A stretch of DNA of 64,000 nt, taken from NCBI GenBank assembly GCA_029785235.1, contig JAFMAA010000001.1, forward strand, positions 1 to 64,000. Direction: 5' to 3'. The first letter of the stretch is position 1, and the number at the start of each line of letters is the position of its first letter. The position numbers were made by a program, and so were the translations under genes. The notes below the pieces were generated by a model. That model searched no databases. It saw only the letters and a program-made list of their open reading frames with translations, and was not told the DNA's origin. Below, one piece after another: positions 17,443-25,550 of this stretch. The stretch comes from Nitrososphaerota archaeon. GTDB lineage: Archaea > Thermoproteota > Nitrososphaeria > Nitrososphaerales > UBA183.

Positions 17443-17640
17443 CCCTGACAGATTTCTACACGCCTGAGATAAAAGGGTTGGAGCCCGAGCGTCGCTCTAT
17501 CCCCCTGACTGAGGGAAGCTAGAGCCGCCGCGCTTGGGTTTTCGGGTACGCAAGGGACTCAAGCACGACATGCAGGTAGCCTCAAGGCCAGACATCGCGA
17601 CCTCGAAAGTCTTTTGAGCCTCAGGGGAGGCAGAAGGCCC

Positions 17641-20139
17641 ATGGTACAAGCACCGCACAAGTCCTTTCACCTGCCTGAGTCGAGACGCCACTACGCGCCG
17701 CCTCTCGAGTTCCACACCCACCACACGAAGATAGAGCTCGCTGTCGACTTCGAGAAGAAGAGGATTTCGGGGCGGTGCACGATTGAGATAGAGCCGACAA
17801 GGGACGGGCTGAAGATGGCCACGTTGGACGCCTGCGGCCTGGAGGTGTCGAAGGTCACAGTGGACGGAGAGGAGGCGGTCTTCGGATACGACGGCTCGAA
17901 GCTCGAGGTGCCGCTTGGTCAGGGCGGCAGCAGGAGGCGGAAGATACTGGTCGAGTACAGCTCGTCGCCAAGCGTCGGGGTGTACTTCACCGGCCCCGAC
18001 ATCGAGCACCCGGAGAAGGAGGTCCAGGCGTGGACACACACCGAACCGGAGGAGTCGCGCTATTGGTTCCCTTGCCACGACCACCCCGGGGACAAATCGA
18101 GCAGCGAGCTGGTGCTGACGGTTCCCAAGGAGTTCAGAGTGATATCGAACGGGAAGCTCCTTTCGACGAAGGTCGAAGGTGAAACGGCCACGTTCCATTG
18201 GCTGGAGGAGACTCCGCACTCATGCTATCTCACGTCCTTCGTCGCAGGGAGGTTTGACGTCATCAGTCAGGCGTCCAGGGGGGTTCCTCTCAACTATAAC
18301 TTCTCTGAGTCCAAGAGAGAGGACGCGCTGAGGTACTTCGGCGAGACCCCGAAGATGCTGGAGGTCTTCGAAGACCTCACCGGGGTCAGATATCCCTACG
18401 CCAAATATGACCAGACCGCGGTGGAGGACTTCGTGGCGGGAGGGGAGGAGAACCTGAACGCGACCACTCTGGCCAACAACTACTTCCCAGACGCAGCTTC
18501 GGAGGAGGACTTCTCGGTGAGCTACTCGAACGTCACTCAGAGGCCAGTGGACCTCGTGTCTCATGAACTAGCCCACCAATGGTTCGGAGACTACGTCACC
18601 TGCGCCGACTGGCCCCACGCATGGCTGAACGAAGGCTTTGCGTCTTACTTCCAAGAGCTATACCTCGAGAAGACGCGTGGGACAGAGGAGATGCTCTGGC
18701 ATCTCGACGCCAGGACAGAGGACTACTTCGAAGAGGACGAGAAGGACTACAGGAGGCCCATTGTAGAAAGAGACTACGTCTGGCCCGACGACCTCTTCGA
18801 CAGCCACCTCTATCCCAAAGGGGCATCCAGGCTCCACGAGCTCAGGTACGTGGTAGGGGACGCCTCTTTCTTCAGGGGCATATCGGAATACCTGAAGGCG
18901 CATGCGCTCTCGACGGCCGAGACCGTTGATTTCAGGCGGGCCATGGAGAAGGCGAGCGGGATGCAACTCGAGGAGTACTTCGAGCAGTCGTTCTACAGGC
19001 CGGGCCACCCGGAGTTCGACGTATCATACGCCTGGGACGACGCCACTTCGATCGCCACCCTCAGGGTGGCGCAGACACAGAAGACAGACGACGGGACCCC
19101 TGTCTTCAAGCTCCCCTGCGAGGTCGTGTTCTACATAGGGGGGAGGAGAGAGAGCCATCGAGTGCTCTTGGATTCAGCCAACCAGACGCTCAGTTTCAGG
19201 CTCGATTCGAAGCCGACCATCGTCGAATTCGACCCGAGAAGATGGCTCCTGAAGAGGGTGAAGTTCGACAAGAGCATAGGGATGCTGCTCAGCCAGTTGG
19301 AGCAGAGCGAGGACGCGCTTAGCAGAGCGCAGGCTGCCAAGAGGCTCGGCGAGCTGAAAGACGCGACGGCGATAGCAGGACTGGCCAAAGCTGCGTCGAA
19401 GGAGCAGTTCTGGCACGTGAGGGCGTCCGCCCTGAAGGCCTTGGGCGAAATCGGCACCGACGCGGCCCTCGAAGCACTTCTCAGGTTGGAACCCCCCAAG
19501 GACAGGCGGGCAAGGAGGGGGATTGCAGCGGCGCTCGGAGGGTTCAAGGACGAGAGAGCGAGAGAGAGGCTGCTCACCCTGCTGAAGGAGGACGAGAGCC
19601 CATACGTCCGATGCGAAGCTGCCCTCAGCCTGGCGAAAGCTTGGCCCGAAGGAGCGCTCCCGCACCTCAAGGACGCGGCGCGGGTTCACACCGCCAACGA
19701 GACCTTGGCGGAGGCCTGCGTCGCCGCGATGGGGAAGCTCGAGGACGAGGATGCGAGGAAGATAGTGAAGGATTCTCTCGCTTATGGGAACCCGACCAGG
19801 GTCAGGATAGGCGCCCTGAAGGCGATCAAAGAGAGAGGTTCGATCACCGACGAAGAGCTGACGGTCCTCAAGGAGATCCTCCTGCACGACAAGGAGTTCA
19901 GGGTCAGGCAGCTCCTACTGACCAACGTGATAAAGCAACTCCAAGATAGGAGGTTCCTCGACACGCTCAAGGTAGTCTCGAAATCAGACCTCCGCCCTGG
20001 GCTCAAGAGGAAAGCCCTCCAGCTTTACCACGAACTTGCGGCCTCGGTGGGCCCGGCGGAGGAACTTGAAAGGCTCAGGTCGGAGGTGGAGGAGCTCAGA
20101 AGCGAGGTCAGGCGGACGGCTGCCAGGGCGGCAGCCTAA
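17641..20139 (+). CDS. M1-family aminopeptidase with C-terminal HEAT repeats
   Basis: An 832-residue zinc metallopeptidase that removes N-terminal residues from peptides. The gluzincin site is complete: H308-E309-x-x-H312 and E331 (HELAHQWFGD ... NEGFA). The exopeptidase motif that is GxMEN in most members reads GGEEN (267-271), keeping E-N but not Met. Residues from about 550 to 800 form HEAT-like repeats (AAKRLGELKDATAIAGL, ASALKALGEIGTDAALEAL, and more), followed by a coiled coil (EELERLRSEVEELRSEVRR). ATG 17641 is preferred over TTG 17614. Its end overlaps the HPF-like gene by 4 nt, convergently. Confidence 0.92.
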   Translation: MVQAPHKSFHLPESRRHYAPPLEFHTHHTKIELAVDFEKKRISGRCTIEIEPTRDGLKMATLDACGLEVSKVTVDGEEAVFGYDGSKLEVPLGQGGSRRRKILVEYSSSPSVGVYFTGPDIEHPEKEVQAWTHTEPEESRYWFPCHDHPGDKSSSELVLTVPKEFRVISNGKLLSTKVEGETATFHWLEETPHSCYLTSFVAGRFDVISQASRGVPLNYNFSESKREDALRYFGETPKMLEVFEDLTGVRYPYAKYDQTAVEDFVAGGEENLNATTLANNYFPDAASEEDFSVSYSNVTQRPVDLVSHELAHQWFGDYVTCADWPHAWLNEGFASYFQELYLEKTRGTEEMLWHLDARTEDYFEEDEKDYRRPIVERDYVWPDDLFDSHLYPKGASRLHELRYVVGDASFFRGISEYLKAHALSTAETVDFRRAMEKASGMQLEEYFEQSFYRPGHPEFDVSYAWDDATSIATLRVAQTQKTDDGTPVFKLPCEVVFYIGGRRESHRVLLDSANQTLSFRLDSKPTIVEFDPRRWLLKRVKFDKSIGMLLSQLEQSEDALSRAQAAKRLGELKDATAIAGLAKAASKEQFWHVRASALKALGEIGTDAALEALLRLEPPKDRRARRGIAAALGGFKDERARERLLTLLKEDESPYVRCEAALSLAKAWPEGALPHLKDAARVHTANETLAEACVAAMGKLEDEDARKIVKDSLAYGNPTRVRIGALKAIKERGSITDEELTVLKEILLHDKEFRVRQLLLTNVIKQLQDRRFLDTLKVVSKSDLRPGLKRKALQLYHELAASVGPAEELERLRSEVEELRSEVRRTAARAAA

Positions 20140-20495
20140 GGGGAACCCTTCCGGGGGCTATCCCCCCCGGTCGATGTGACCTTGGACCGCTTCGAAGACA
20201 AGATCCGTTTCATCTTCGGGCCCATTGTCTCGAAGACCTTCGCGAGGTTGTACCCGGTTTCGGTGAAGGAGTGGGTGTCGCGCGGTGTGTAGATTTCGAC
20301 CGAGACCTCATACCTGGCATGGTCGCCTGCCTGCTTCTTCGACTTCACCACCGCTCTTATCTCCTCGATGAACGGGTAGACCCTGCAGAGGTCTCCGGAC
20401 AGCCTCTCGAACTTCGCCTTTGCCTCTGTGGCCTCCAAGGGCTCCTCGGGTAGGCCGACGATGTAGTACGGCGCGCTGACTCTCTCGCTTGGCAT
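20136..20495 (-). CDS. HPF/RaiA-like ribosome-associated protein (tentative)
   Basis: A 119-residue basic protein. The pattern of helix EATEAKAKFERLSGDLCRVYPFIEEI, strand AVVKSKK, strand RYEVSVEIYTPRDTHSFTETG and helix NLAKVFETMGPKMKRIL resembles the beta-alpha-beta3-alpha fold of ribosome hibernation factors, but similarity is weak by eye. Start ATG 20495 lies 2 nt after the stop of the GMC oxidoreductase gene; the longer frame to 20609 is inside that gene. Last gene of a minus-strand operon. Confidence 0.5.
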   Translation of the reverse strand: MPSERVSAPYYIVGLPEEPLEATEAKAKFERLSGDLCRVYPFIEEIRAVVKSKKQAGDHARYEVSVEIYTPRDTHSFTETGYNLAKVFETMGPKMKRILSSKRSKVTSTGGDSPRKGSP

Positions 20496-20497
20496 CT

Positions 20498-21766
20498 CTA
20501 TGACCGACGTTTCTCCTTCATGGTCAGCTTTATGGATTCCGCGGTCCGCTTCGCCATGGCCATTATCGAAATCATGGGGTTGACGGCGGGGGTGGTGGGG
20601 AAGACGCATGCGTCCCCTATGAACAGGTTTGACACCGTGTGCAGCTCTCCGGTGGGAGAGGTAGGGCCCAATGACGGGTCGGAGCTCATCCTACAGGACC
20701 CCATTATGTGCGCGCTGTAGAGCATCATCCTGTTGTAAACCACCCCTTCTCTCCTGAGGTCTTCGGCGAACCTGTCGAGCTCGGGCTCTCCGACCTTGGC
20801 CTTCCCGTCCCCGGCGAAGACCTGGGAGTTGTGAGTGGTCCAGATGCCGACGGCGCCAGCGGCGGCTAGGATCCTGGCAGTCTCTTCCATCCCCCGGACC
20901 ATGGTGTCCCTGTCTGCCGACTCCATGTCGTACGTCACACGCGGGAAGCCGTCCCTGTCGATGGAGACGCGCCCCGAGCTCCGCTCTCTGAGGAGCACGA
21001 TCGACGCCGATGAGCGCGCGTAATACCTGGCCATGAAATCCTTGTGGTCTCTTCCGCTCACCCACGGGATGGAGAGGGCGAAGAGCCCGGGGTGGGCGGG
21101 GGCAGCTTCGACCCAGAAGCCGTGGTACGTCCCGTCTAGGTCTATGTGCTTCCACACGGCCACGGTCTGCGGAGGACCGCTCCAGGGCATGACAGGGTGC
21201 TCGAAAATCCCTCCCACTGCGGCCGTCGGGTCGAGCCTGAGGTAGGCCCCCACGCCCCTGTCCTTCACGCCGGACCTAAGCAGGAGCGCAGGGGTCTCGA
21301 TGCCCCCCGCTGCGACGACCACCGCCTTGGCGCTCACCTCGAGGGTGTGCGTCCTCCCCCCGGAAACGCATGTCGCGACGACCCCCTTCGCTACGCCCCC
21401 TTCGATCTCAACTCGCTCGGCCCTAGCGTTGAATATGAACCTGGCCCCGGTGGCTTGGGCTCTTGGCAGGAAAGTGAGGGCCGTTGACTGTTTCGCAGTG
21501 TAGATGCATCCGTAGGTGCAGAAGTCGCACCGCTGGCGGCACCCCGTAGCGTTACGCTGGATCAGGTGGTAGTCGGTCCCCTCTTCGTATCCGAGCGCCC
21601 TGCACCCGTCCCAGAGCACTTTGTTGTTGCCGTTGAGCTGGCTCTCCAAGCCGTTGACCTTCAGGCCGGCCCAGACGTCGTCAAGGAGGGCTGCGAAGCC
21701 CTCGCCAGTGACCCCGGCGATGCCGAACTCAGCCTCCCACTCCGAGAGGACCCGCTTCGGGGGCAT
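20498..21766 (-). CDS. GMC/long-chain-alcohol-oxidase-like protein, C-terminal part
   Basis: A 422-residue C-terminal portion of a GMC-type FAD oxidoreductase. It includes the Cys-rich segment CRQRCDFCTYGCIYTAKQST, a FAD-contact segment AVVVAAGGIETPALLLRSG, the substrate-site His in SAHIMGSCRM, and the C-terminal VNPMISIMAMA. The FAD Rossmann half is encoded by the adjoining frame. Start ATG 21766 overlaps the TGA of that frame (TGATG), so it could be translated by re-initiation, or the two were one gene. See the N-terminal entry. Confidence 0.75.
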   Translation of the reverse strand: MPPKRVLSEWEAEFGIAGVTGEGFAALLDDVWAGLKVNGLESQLNGNNKVLWDGCRALGYEEGTDYHLIQRNATGCRQRCDFCTYGCIYTAKQSTALTFLPRAQATGARFIFNARAERVEIEGGVAKGVVATCVSGGRTHTLEVSAKAVVVAAGGIETPALLLRSGVKDRGVGAYLRLDPTAAVGGIFEHPVMPWSGPPQTVAVWKHIDLDGTYHGFWVEAAPAHPGLFALSIPWVSGRDHKDFMARYYARSSASIVLLRERSSGRVSIDRDGFPRVTYDMESADRDTMVRGMEETARILAAAGAVGIWTTHNSQVFAGDGKAKVGEPELDRFAEDLRREGVVYNRMMLYSAHIMGSCRMSSDPSLGPTSPTGELHTVSNLFIGDACVFPTTPAVNPMISIMAMAKRTAESIKLTMKEKRRS

Positions 21767-22518
21767 CAGGCAGGTATCCAGTTCACCGTCGTACCGCCCC
21801 CCGCCCCCCGCCCTGCGAGGAGGACGAAGGAGAGGTCCACGGTGGCAGCCGTCCCGCCCTGTTGGAACAGCCTTTGCATCATGCCCATCTCGTCCTGCCT
21901 GAAGGTGGTGGACGTGTCGTACGGTCCCTGCTCCAGCACGAGCACGTCATATCCAGCGCCGGACAGGGACTCGGCGACAGCCCCGCCCCCGGCACCAGAG
22001 CCGACCACCACCACGTCGCAGCTCATCTTTGCGTCTGCGTCGACCGGAATGGGTTTCAGGAGGAGATTCTCGGGCGTGGGGACCGGGGGGTCGCGGGAAG
22101 GGCCGGGGTAACCAAGCGCCCCCCAGCTTGGATTCCTCCCGTCGAGACCGGGTGACGCGTAAGCTATGAACAGGGCGAGACGCTTGACCGCCTGGAAAGC
22201 GGTCCGCTTCAGGGCGAAGGGGCTGTCCCTCCAGGCTTGGAGGTACCTCTCCCTCGCTCCTGAGCCCAGGCTCGAGAACTTCACCGGCCTCCCTGAGAGG
22301 ATGAAGTTGTAGGCCGGGCTGTCGACCGCTCTCAGCATCCTTCGGAAGTCCCTTGCGCTCCCCGGCTGGAGGGAGCGTTCCACCGCTTCGGCGAGGGAAG
22401 ATTCGATGGCTAGGTCGGAGGCGCTCAGTCTGAGGAAGTCAGAACCTCCAGGAATCGATGGGAAGAGGGTGTCGCAGAGCGCCTTCAGGGTTGCCCTCTC
22501 GGCATCAGTCAGCTCCAA
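21766..22518 (-). CDS. GMC/long-chain-alcohol-oxidase-like protein, N-terminal part
   Basis: A 250-residue N-terminal portion. An initial helical domain (residues 1-165, similar to the N-terminal part of fatty-alcohol oxidases) precedes the FAD Rossmann motif VVVGSGAGGGAVAESL and RGAGGGTTVNW. It ends in IPA at a TGA. Restoring one base near 21775-21777 gives NW-x-TCLMPPKRV, matching the conserved NWxTCLRPP of the family, and joins it to the downstream frame (total about 673 residues, the usual length). Whether this is a sequencing error, a pseudogene or a split enzyme is open. It overlaps the HAD gene end by 14 nt. Confidence 0.75.
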   Translation of the reverse strand: MELTDAERATLKALCDTLFPSIPGGSDFLRLSASDLAIESSLAEAVERSLQPGSARDFRRMLRAVDSPAYNFILSGRPVKFSSLGSGARERYLQAWRDSPFALKRTAFQAVKRLALFIAYASPGLDGRNPSWGALGYPGPSRDPPVPTPENLLLKPIPVDADAKMSCDVVVVGSGAGGGAVAESLSGAGYDVLVLEQGPYDTSTTFRQDEMGMMQRLFQQGGTAATVDLSFVLLAGRGAGGGTTVNWIPA

Positions 22519-23206
22519 CGCGTCCTCCCGCTCCCCCCTGACTTCTCAGGCCCGCGAAGAGCGGTTTCAGATCGGCGAGAGACGCGACGGCGTAGTCCGC
22601 GCCCTCGTCTCGCAGCCTCGCAGCGGGGTAGCTGCCGGTGGCCACCGATATGACCTTCACCTTCGCAGCCTTCGCTGCCTGGACGTCGTAGGGGCTGTCG
22701 CCGATGTAGTACGTAGAATCTCTGGGGAGGCACAGCCTGGAGGCCGCCAAGACGACGCCCTCAGGTGCGGGCTTCATCACAACGGTATCGTCACGGGTGA
22801 GGACGAATTCAAAGTAGCCGCTGATCCCCGCGAGCTCAAGCTCAGCCGAAGCGGCCTTCCTTCCGCTGTTGGTCAGGACTGCCATCCGGACCCCGCTCCG
22901 GGACAGTTCTTCGAGGGTCTCGCGGGTCTCAGGGAACGGCTCGGTCGAGCTTACCCCCGCGACCTCGTACCTGTCCAAGATCTCGAAGGCGGCCCTGCGC
23001 GCGCACGCGAAGCGAGGCTCGTCGCCGCTAGGCGTCTGCGCCTTCGCTGCATCTAGCAGCCGCTGGGTCGGGCCCGATGAGTCCTGTGCTGACATGTCGT
23101 ACCCTCTGTCCGCAAGTTCCCTGATGACTTCCTTCCTGGCAGTCCTGAGGTCGAACCTGAATGTGACGAGCGTGCCGTCGAGGTCGAAGATGGCTCCTAA
23201 CGCCAT
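22505..23206 (-). CDS. HAD-family phosphatase
   Basis: A 233-residue HAD hydrolase with motif I DLDGT (nucleophile and acid/base Asp), motif II TNSG, motif III Lys in VMKPAPEG, and motif IV GDSPYDVQAAK. The cap is the alpha-helical C1 type, as in phosphoglycolate phosphatases, but the substrate is not predictable. It is the second gene of an operon, 5 nt after the small membrane protein and overlapping the GMC gene. Confidence 0.9.
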   Translation of the reverse strand: MALGAIFDLDGTLVTFRFDLRTARKEVIRELADRGYDMSAQDSSGPTQRLLDAAKAQTPSGDEPRFACARRAAFEILDRYEVAGVSSTEPFPETRETLEELSRSGVRMAVLTNSGRKAASAELELAGISGYFEFVLTRDDTVVMKPAPEGVVLAASRLCLPRDSTYYIGDSPYDVQAAKAAKVKVISVATGSYPAARLRDEGADYAVASLADLKPLFAGLRSQGGAGGRVGAD

Positions 23207-23211
23207 GGGTC

Positions 23212-23340
23212 CTAGAGCTTCTTCTTTGCGAACAGGATGAGAATCGCTAGGCCCGCGAGCCCGATGGCTACGACGAGGACCGCGATGGCCGTGAGCGTGT
23301 CCGCACCCGCCGCCTGCAGATCCGGCAGGAATGGAGACAA
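23212..23340 (-). CDS. 42-residue single-pass membrane protein
   Basis: A small open frame with TTG start at 23340 and TAG at 23214-23212. The N-terminus (MSPFLPDLQAAGADT) is followed by one hydrophobic helix of about 20 residues and a basic end (FAKKKL), so the C-terminus should be cytoplasmic. A strong TATA-like AAATAAATAAG (minus strand, 23376-23366) is about 31 bp upstream, and the HAD gene begins 5 nt after the stop. These facts support it as a real leaderless first gene. No function can be given. Confidence 0.6.
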   Translation of the reverse strand: MSPFLPDLQAAGADTLTAIAVLVVAIGLAGLAILILFAKKKL

Positions 23341-23365
23341 CCCCGTGGATGACCTCCCAGGTTCT

Positions 23366-23468
23366 TATTTATTTGTTCCCGGGGGAAGCGTCCTCCGCAT
23401 GGTCTCGCCAGCCGGGCGCGCGAGCCCAAACGGCAATGGCACCAGGTCGTGCGCTGCAAGGATTAATT
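23366..23468. promoter_or_regulatory. Divergent promoters of the small membrane protein operon and RNase J-like gene
   Basis: The minus-strand box AAATAAATAAG (23376-23366) serves the operon starting at 23340. The plus-strand box AGGATTAATTAG (23457-23468) lies about 28 bp before GTG 23492. Confidence 0.55.
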
Positions 23469-23491
23469 AGTGTCGTGCCCGGTTCCGAGCC

Positions 23492-24859
23492 GTGTCCCCC
23501 ACTCTCACGTGCTACGGAGGCGTAGGAGAGATTGGCGGGAACAAGTTCCTCCTAGAGGACAGGGGGGTCAAGGTCCTGCTCGACTTCGGGACGGGGTTCG
23601 CGGACGGGGCAGACTACTTCGACGGGAACATCTCTCCGAGGGCGGTCAACGGGGCGGGCGACCTGTTCGAGTTCGGGCTCCTCCCAGAGATACCTGGGCT
23701 GTACTCCGAGAAGGCGCTCCAGAACACCGACCTGCGTTACGGCGACCCCGAGGTGGACGCCATAGTCCTCAGCCACTACCACTCGGACCACACGGGGAGG
23801 ATATCGTACACCGACCCGAAGATACCGGTCTACTGCGGGGAGACCACGTCGCTCATCCACGAAGCATACAGCGACTCGAGGAGTTCTCCCCTCGATGACC
23901 ATGAGATCAGGAGATTCAGGACAGGTGGGAGATTCAGGGTCGGGCCGATGGAGTTCGTGCCTGTCCACGTCGACCACTCCATCCCAGGGGCGTATGGATT
24001 CGTCGTGCACATGAGCGGAGGGACGTTGGCCTATACAGGAGACTTCAGGTTCCACGGTCGGGCGGGGGAGATGACCTTTGACTTCATCGAGGAAGCCGGC
24101 AGGGAAAAGCCAGACACGCTCCTGACTGAGGGAACGAGGGTCGGCCAGGGGGACGCGAAATCAAGGATGTCGGAGAGGGCGGTCCTCGAGGAGGCGCGTA
24201 GGCTGGTAGGCGGCGCGAAGGCCCTCGTGTTCTCGTCGTTCCGCGGGAACGACGTCGACAGGGTCAACACGTTCTTCGAGGCCTGCGAGAGCGCGGGGCG
24301 GAGGCTCGTCGTATCGATGAAAATTGCCATAATCCTGGAGAAACTGACGGCGGACCCGAGGTTGAAAGTCCCGAAGGTCGGGAAGGACATAGATGTCTAT
24401 GTGAAGCGGAAGAAGTCTGGCCGAATCGACGACTCTGACTACTTCAAGTGGGAGAGGCAGTTTCTGAATCGCGGGGTGACGGCGGCAGACGTGAGGAAGG
24501 GCCAGAGAGACTACTTCCTCCATCTCGAGTCTTGGGACTTCCCGGAACTAATCGACATCGAGCCCGACAGAGGAGGGACGTACATACACTCCGCGACAGA
24601 GGCATACAACGAAGAAGGAGAGAAGGAGGAGGCGGTGATCAAGAACTGGGTCCACCACATCGGCTTCAGGTATGCCCAGCTCCACGCGTCCGGCCACGCC
24701 CCGGAGGGAGAGGTGTTCACTCTGGTCGACAGGGTGGGTTCAGGCAAGGTCGTCCCCATTCACACAGAGCACCCGGACGCCTTCGTCCCGTCGTCCAGGC
24801 GGAGGGGGCGGAAAGTCGAGATCCCAGCCAAGGGGGTCCCCATCGAAATAGGCGCGTAG
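23492..24859 (+). CDS. Metallo-beta-lactamase/beta-CASP nuclease, RNase J-like
   Basis: A 455-residue protein. The metallo-beta-lactamase metal site is present: SHYHSDHTGRI (H-x-H-x-D-H), HVDHSIPGAYG, and TGDFRFHG. The beta-CASP domain follows (LTEGTRVG, SSFRGNDVDRVNTF), and the C-terminal HASGHAPEGE and IHTEHPDAF match the last beta-CASP motifs. Members are RNA exo/endonucleases involved in decay or processing. It lacks the extra C-terminal domain of bacterial RNase J. GTG start supported by a TATA-like box. Inferred role: 5'-end-dependent RNA decay. Confidence 0.85.
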   Translation: MSPTLTCYGGVGEIGGNKFLLEDRGVKVLLDFGTGFADGADYFDGNISPRAVNGAGDLFEFGLLPEIPGLYSEKALQNTDLRYGDPEVDAIVLSHYHSDHTGRISYTDPKIPVYCGETTSLIHEAYSDSRSSPLDDHEIRRFRTGGRFRVGPMEFVPVHVDHSIPGAYGFVVHMSGGTLAYTGDFRFHGRAGEMTFDFIEEAGREKPDTLLTEGTRVGQGDAKSRMSERAVLEEARRLVGGAKALVFSSFRGNDVDRVNTFFEACESAGRRLVVSMKIAIILEKLTADPRLKVPKVGKDIDVYVKRKKSGRIDDSDYFKWERQFLNRGVTAADVRKGQRDYFLHLESWDFPELIDIEPDRGGTYIHSATEAYNEEGEKEEAVIKNWVHHIGFRYAQLHASGHAPEGEVFTLVDRVGSGKVVPIHTEHPDAFVPSSRRRGRKVEIPAKGVPIEIGA

Positions 24860-24873
24860 GCAGGTATAGCGTC

Positions 24874-25470
24874 ATGCGTACTTTGCTCTGCGACGTCGGC
24901 GGCGTCCTAGTCGAAAACCCGTGGGTGAGGACGTCTAAAGAGATTGGCAGAAAGGTCGGCGCGGATCAGGCGGAGGTGTTCAAGCTCCTCGATCAGCTCA
25001 GCAGGAGGCTCGACAGCGGAGAGTTTTCGCTGCCGCAGTTCCACCGGGCTCTGGTGGGCGAGCTAGGCGCCGATTACCCGCGCTCCGAGTTCACGGCCCT
25101 CCTGAAAAGCTCCCTGAGGAGGATCCAGCCGGTCTGGGACGCGGTCCAGTCACTGGCGGAGAGCAAGGACCTGCAGGTGGTGGCGCTGAGCAACATGTCC
25201 AGGGAGGTGTGGGAGTACCTCCAGGATAAGTTCGGGATCTGCGCCCTCTTCGACTCAGTCGTCCTGTCGTTCGAGCTCGGGGTCCTCAAGCCAGACCATG
25301 CGATCTACCGCTTGGCGCTGGAGCAGGCGAGGGCGCCGGCAGGCGAGTGCACGTTCGTCGACGATACGCTGACGAACGTGGAGGCAGCCGCATCCATCGG
25401 GATAAGGCCCTACCTCGCGACCCTGCCTTCAGAGACCGCGAGATTCATCAGGTCTTTGGGGGCGTGCTAG
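24874..25470 (+). CDS. HAD-like hydrolase
   Basis: A 198-residue HAD protein. Motif I reads LCDVGGVLVEN (D-x-G-G-V, where the second Asp of DxD is Gly), a substitution common in a HAD subgroup and expected to change or weaken phosphatase activity. Motif II LSNMS, Lys in VLKPD, and VDDTLTNVEAA are present. It begins 14 nt after the nuclease gene in the same direction. A longer frame beginning at 24448 overlaps the nuclease and is rejected. Confidence 0.82.
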   Translation: MRTLLCDVGGVLVENPWVRTSKEIGRKVGADQAEVFKLLDQLSRRLDSGEFSLPQFHRALVGELGADYPRSEFTALLKSSLRRIQPVWDAVQSLAESKDLQVVALSNMSREVWEYLQDKFGICALFDSVVLSFELGVLKPDHAIYRLALEQARAPAGECTFVDDTLTNVEAAASIGIRPYLATLPSETARFIRSLGAC

Positions 25471-25550
25471 CCACCGCGAGACCCCGTTCTGCGCCCCCCA
25501 GGCGGAGGAGGCGAGTCAGGTTAAGAAGGGCCCCTCACACCGGCCAGGCC

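Noticed and set aside
24448..24873. N-terminal extension of the HAD protein
   Set aside because: It overlaps the RNase J-like gene in another frame and has Arg/Gly-rich shadow composition; ATG 24874 begins the HAD motif.
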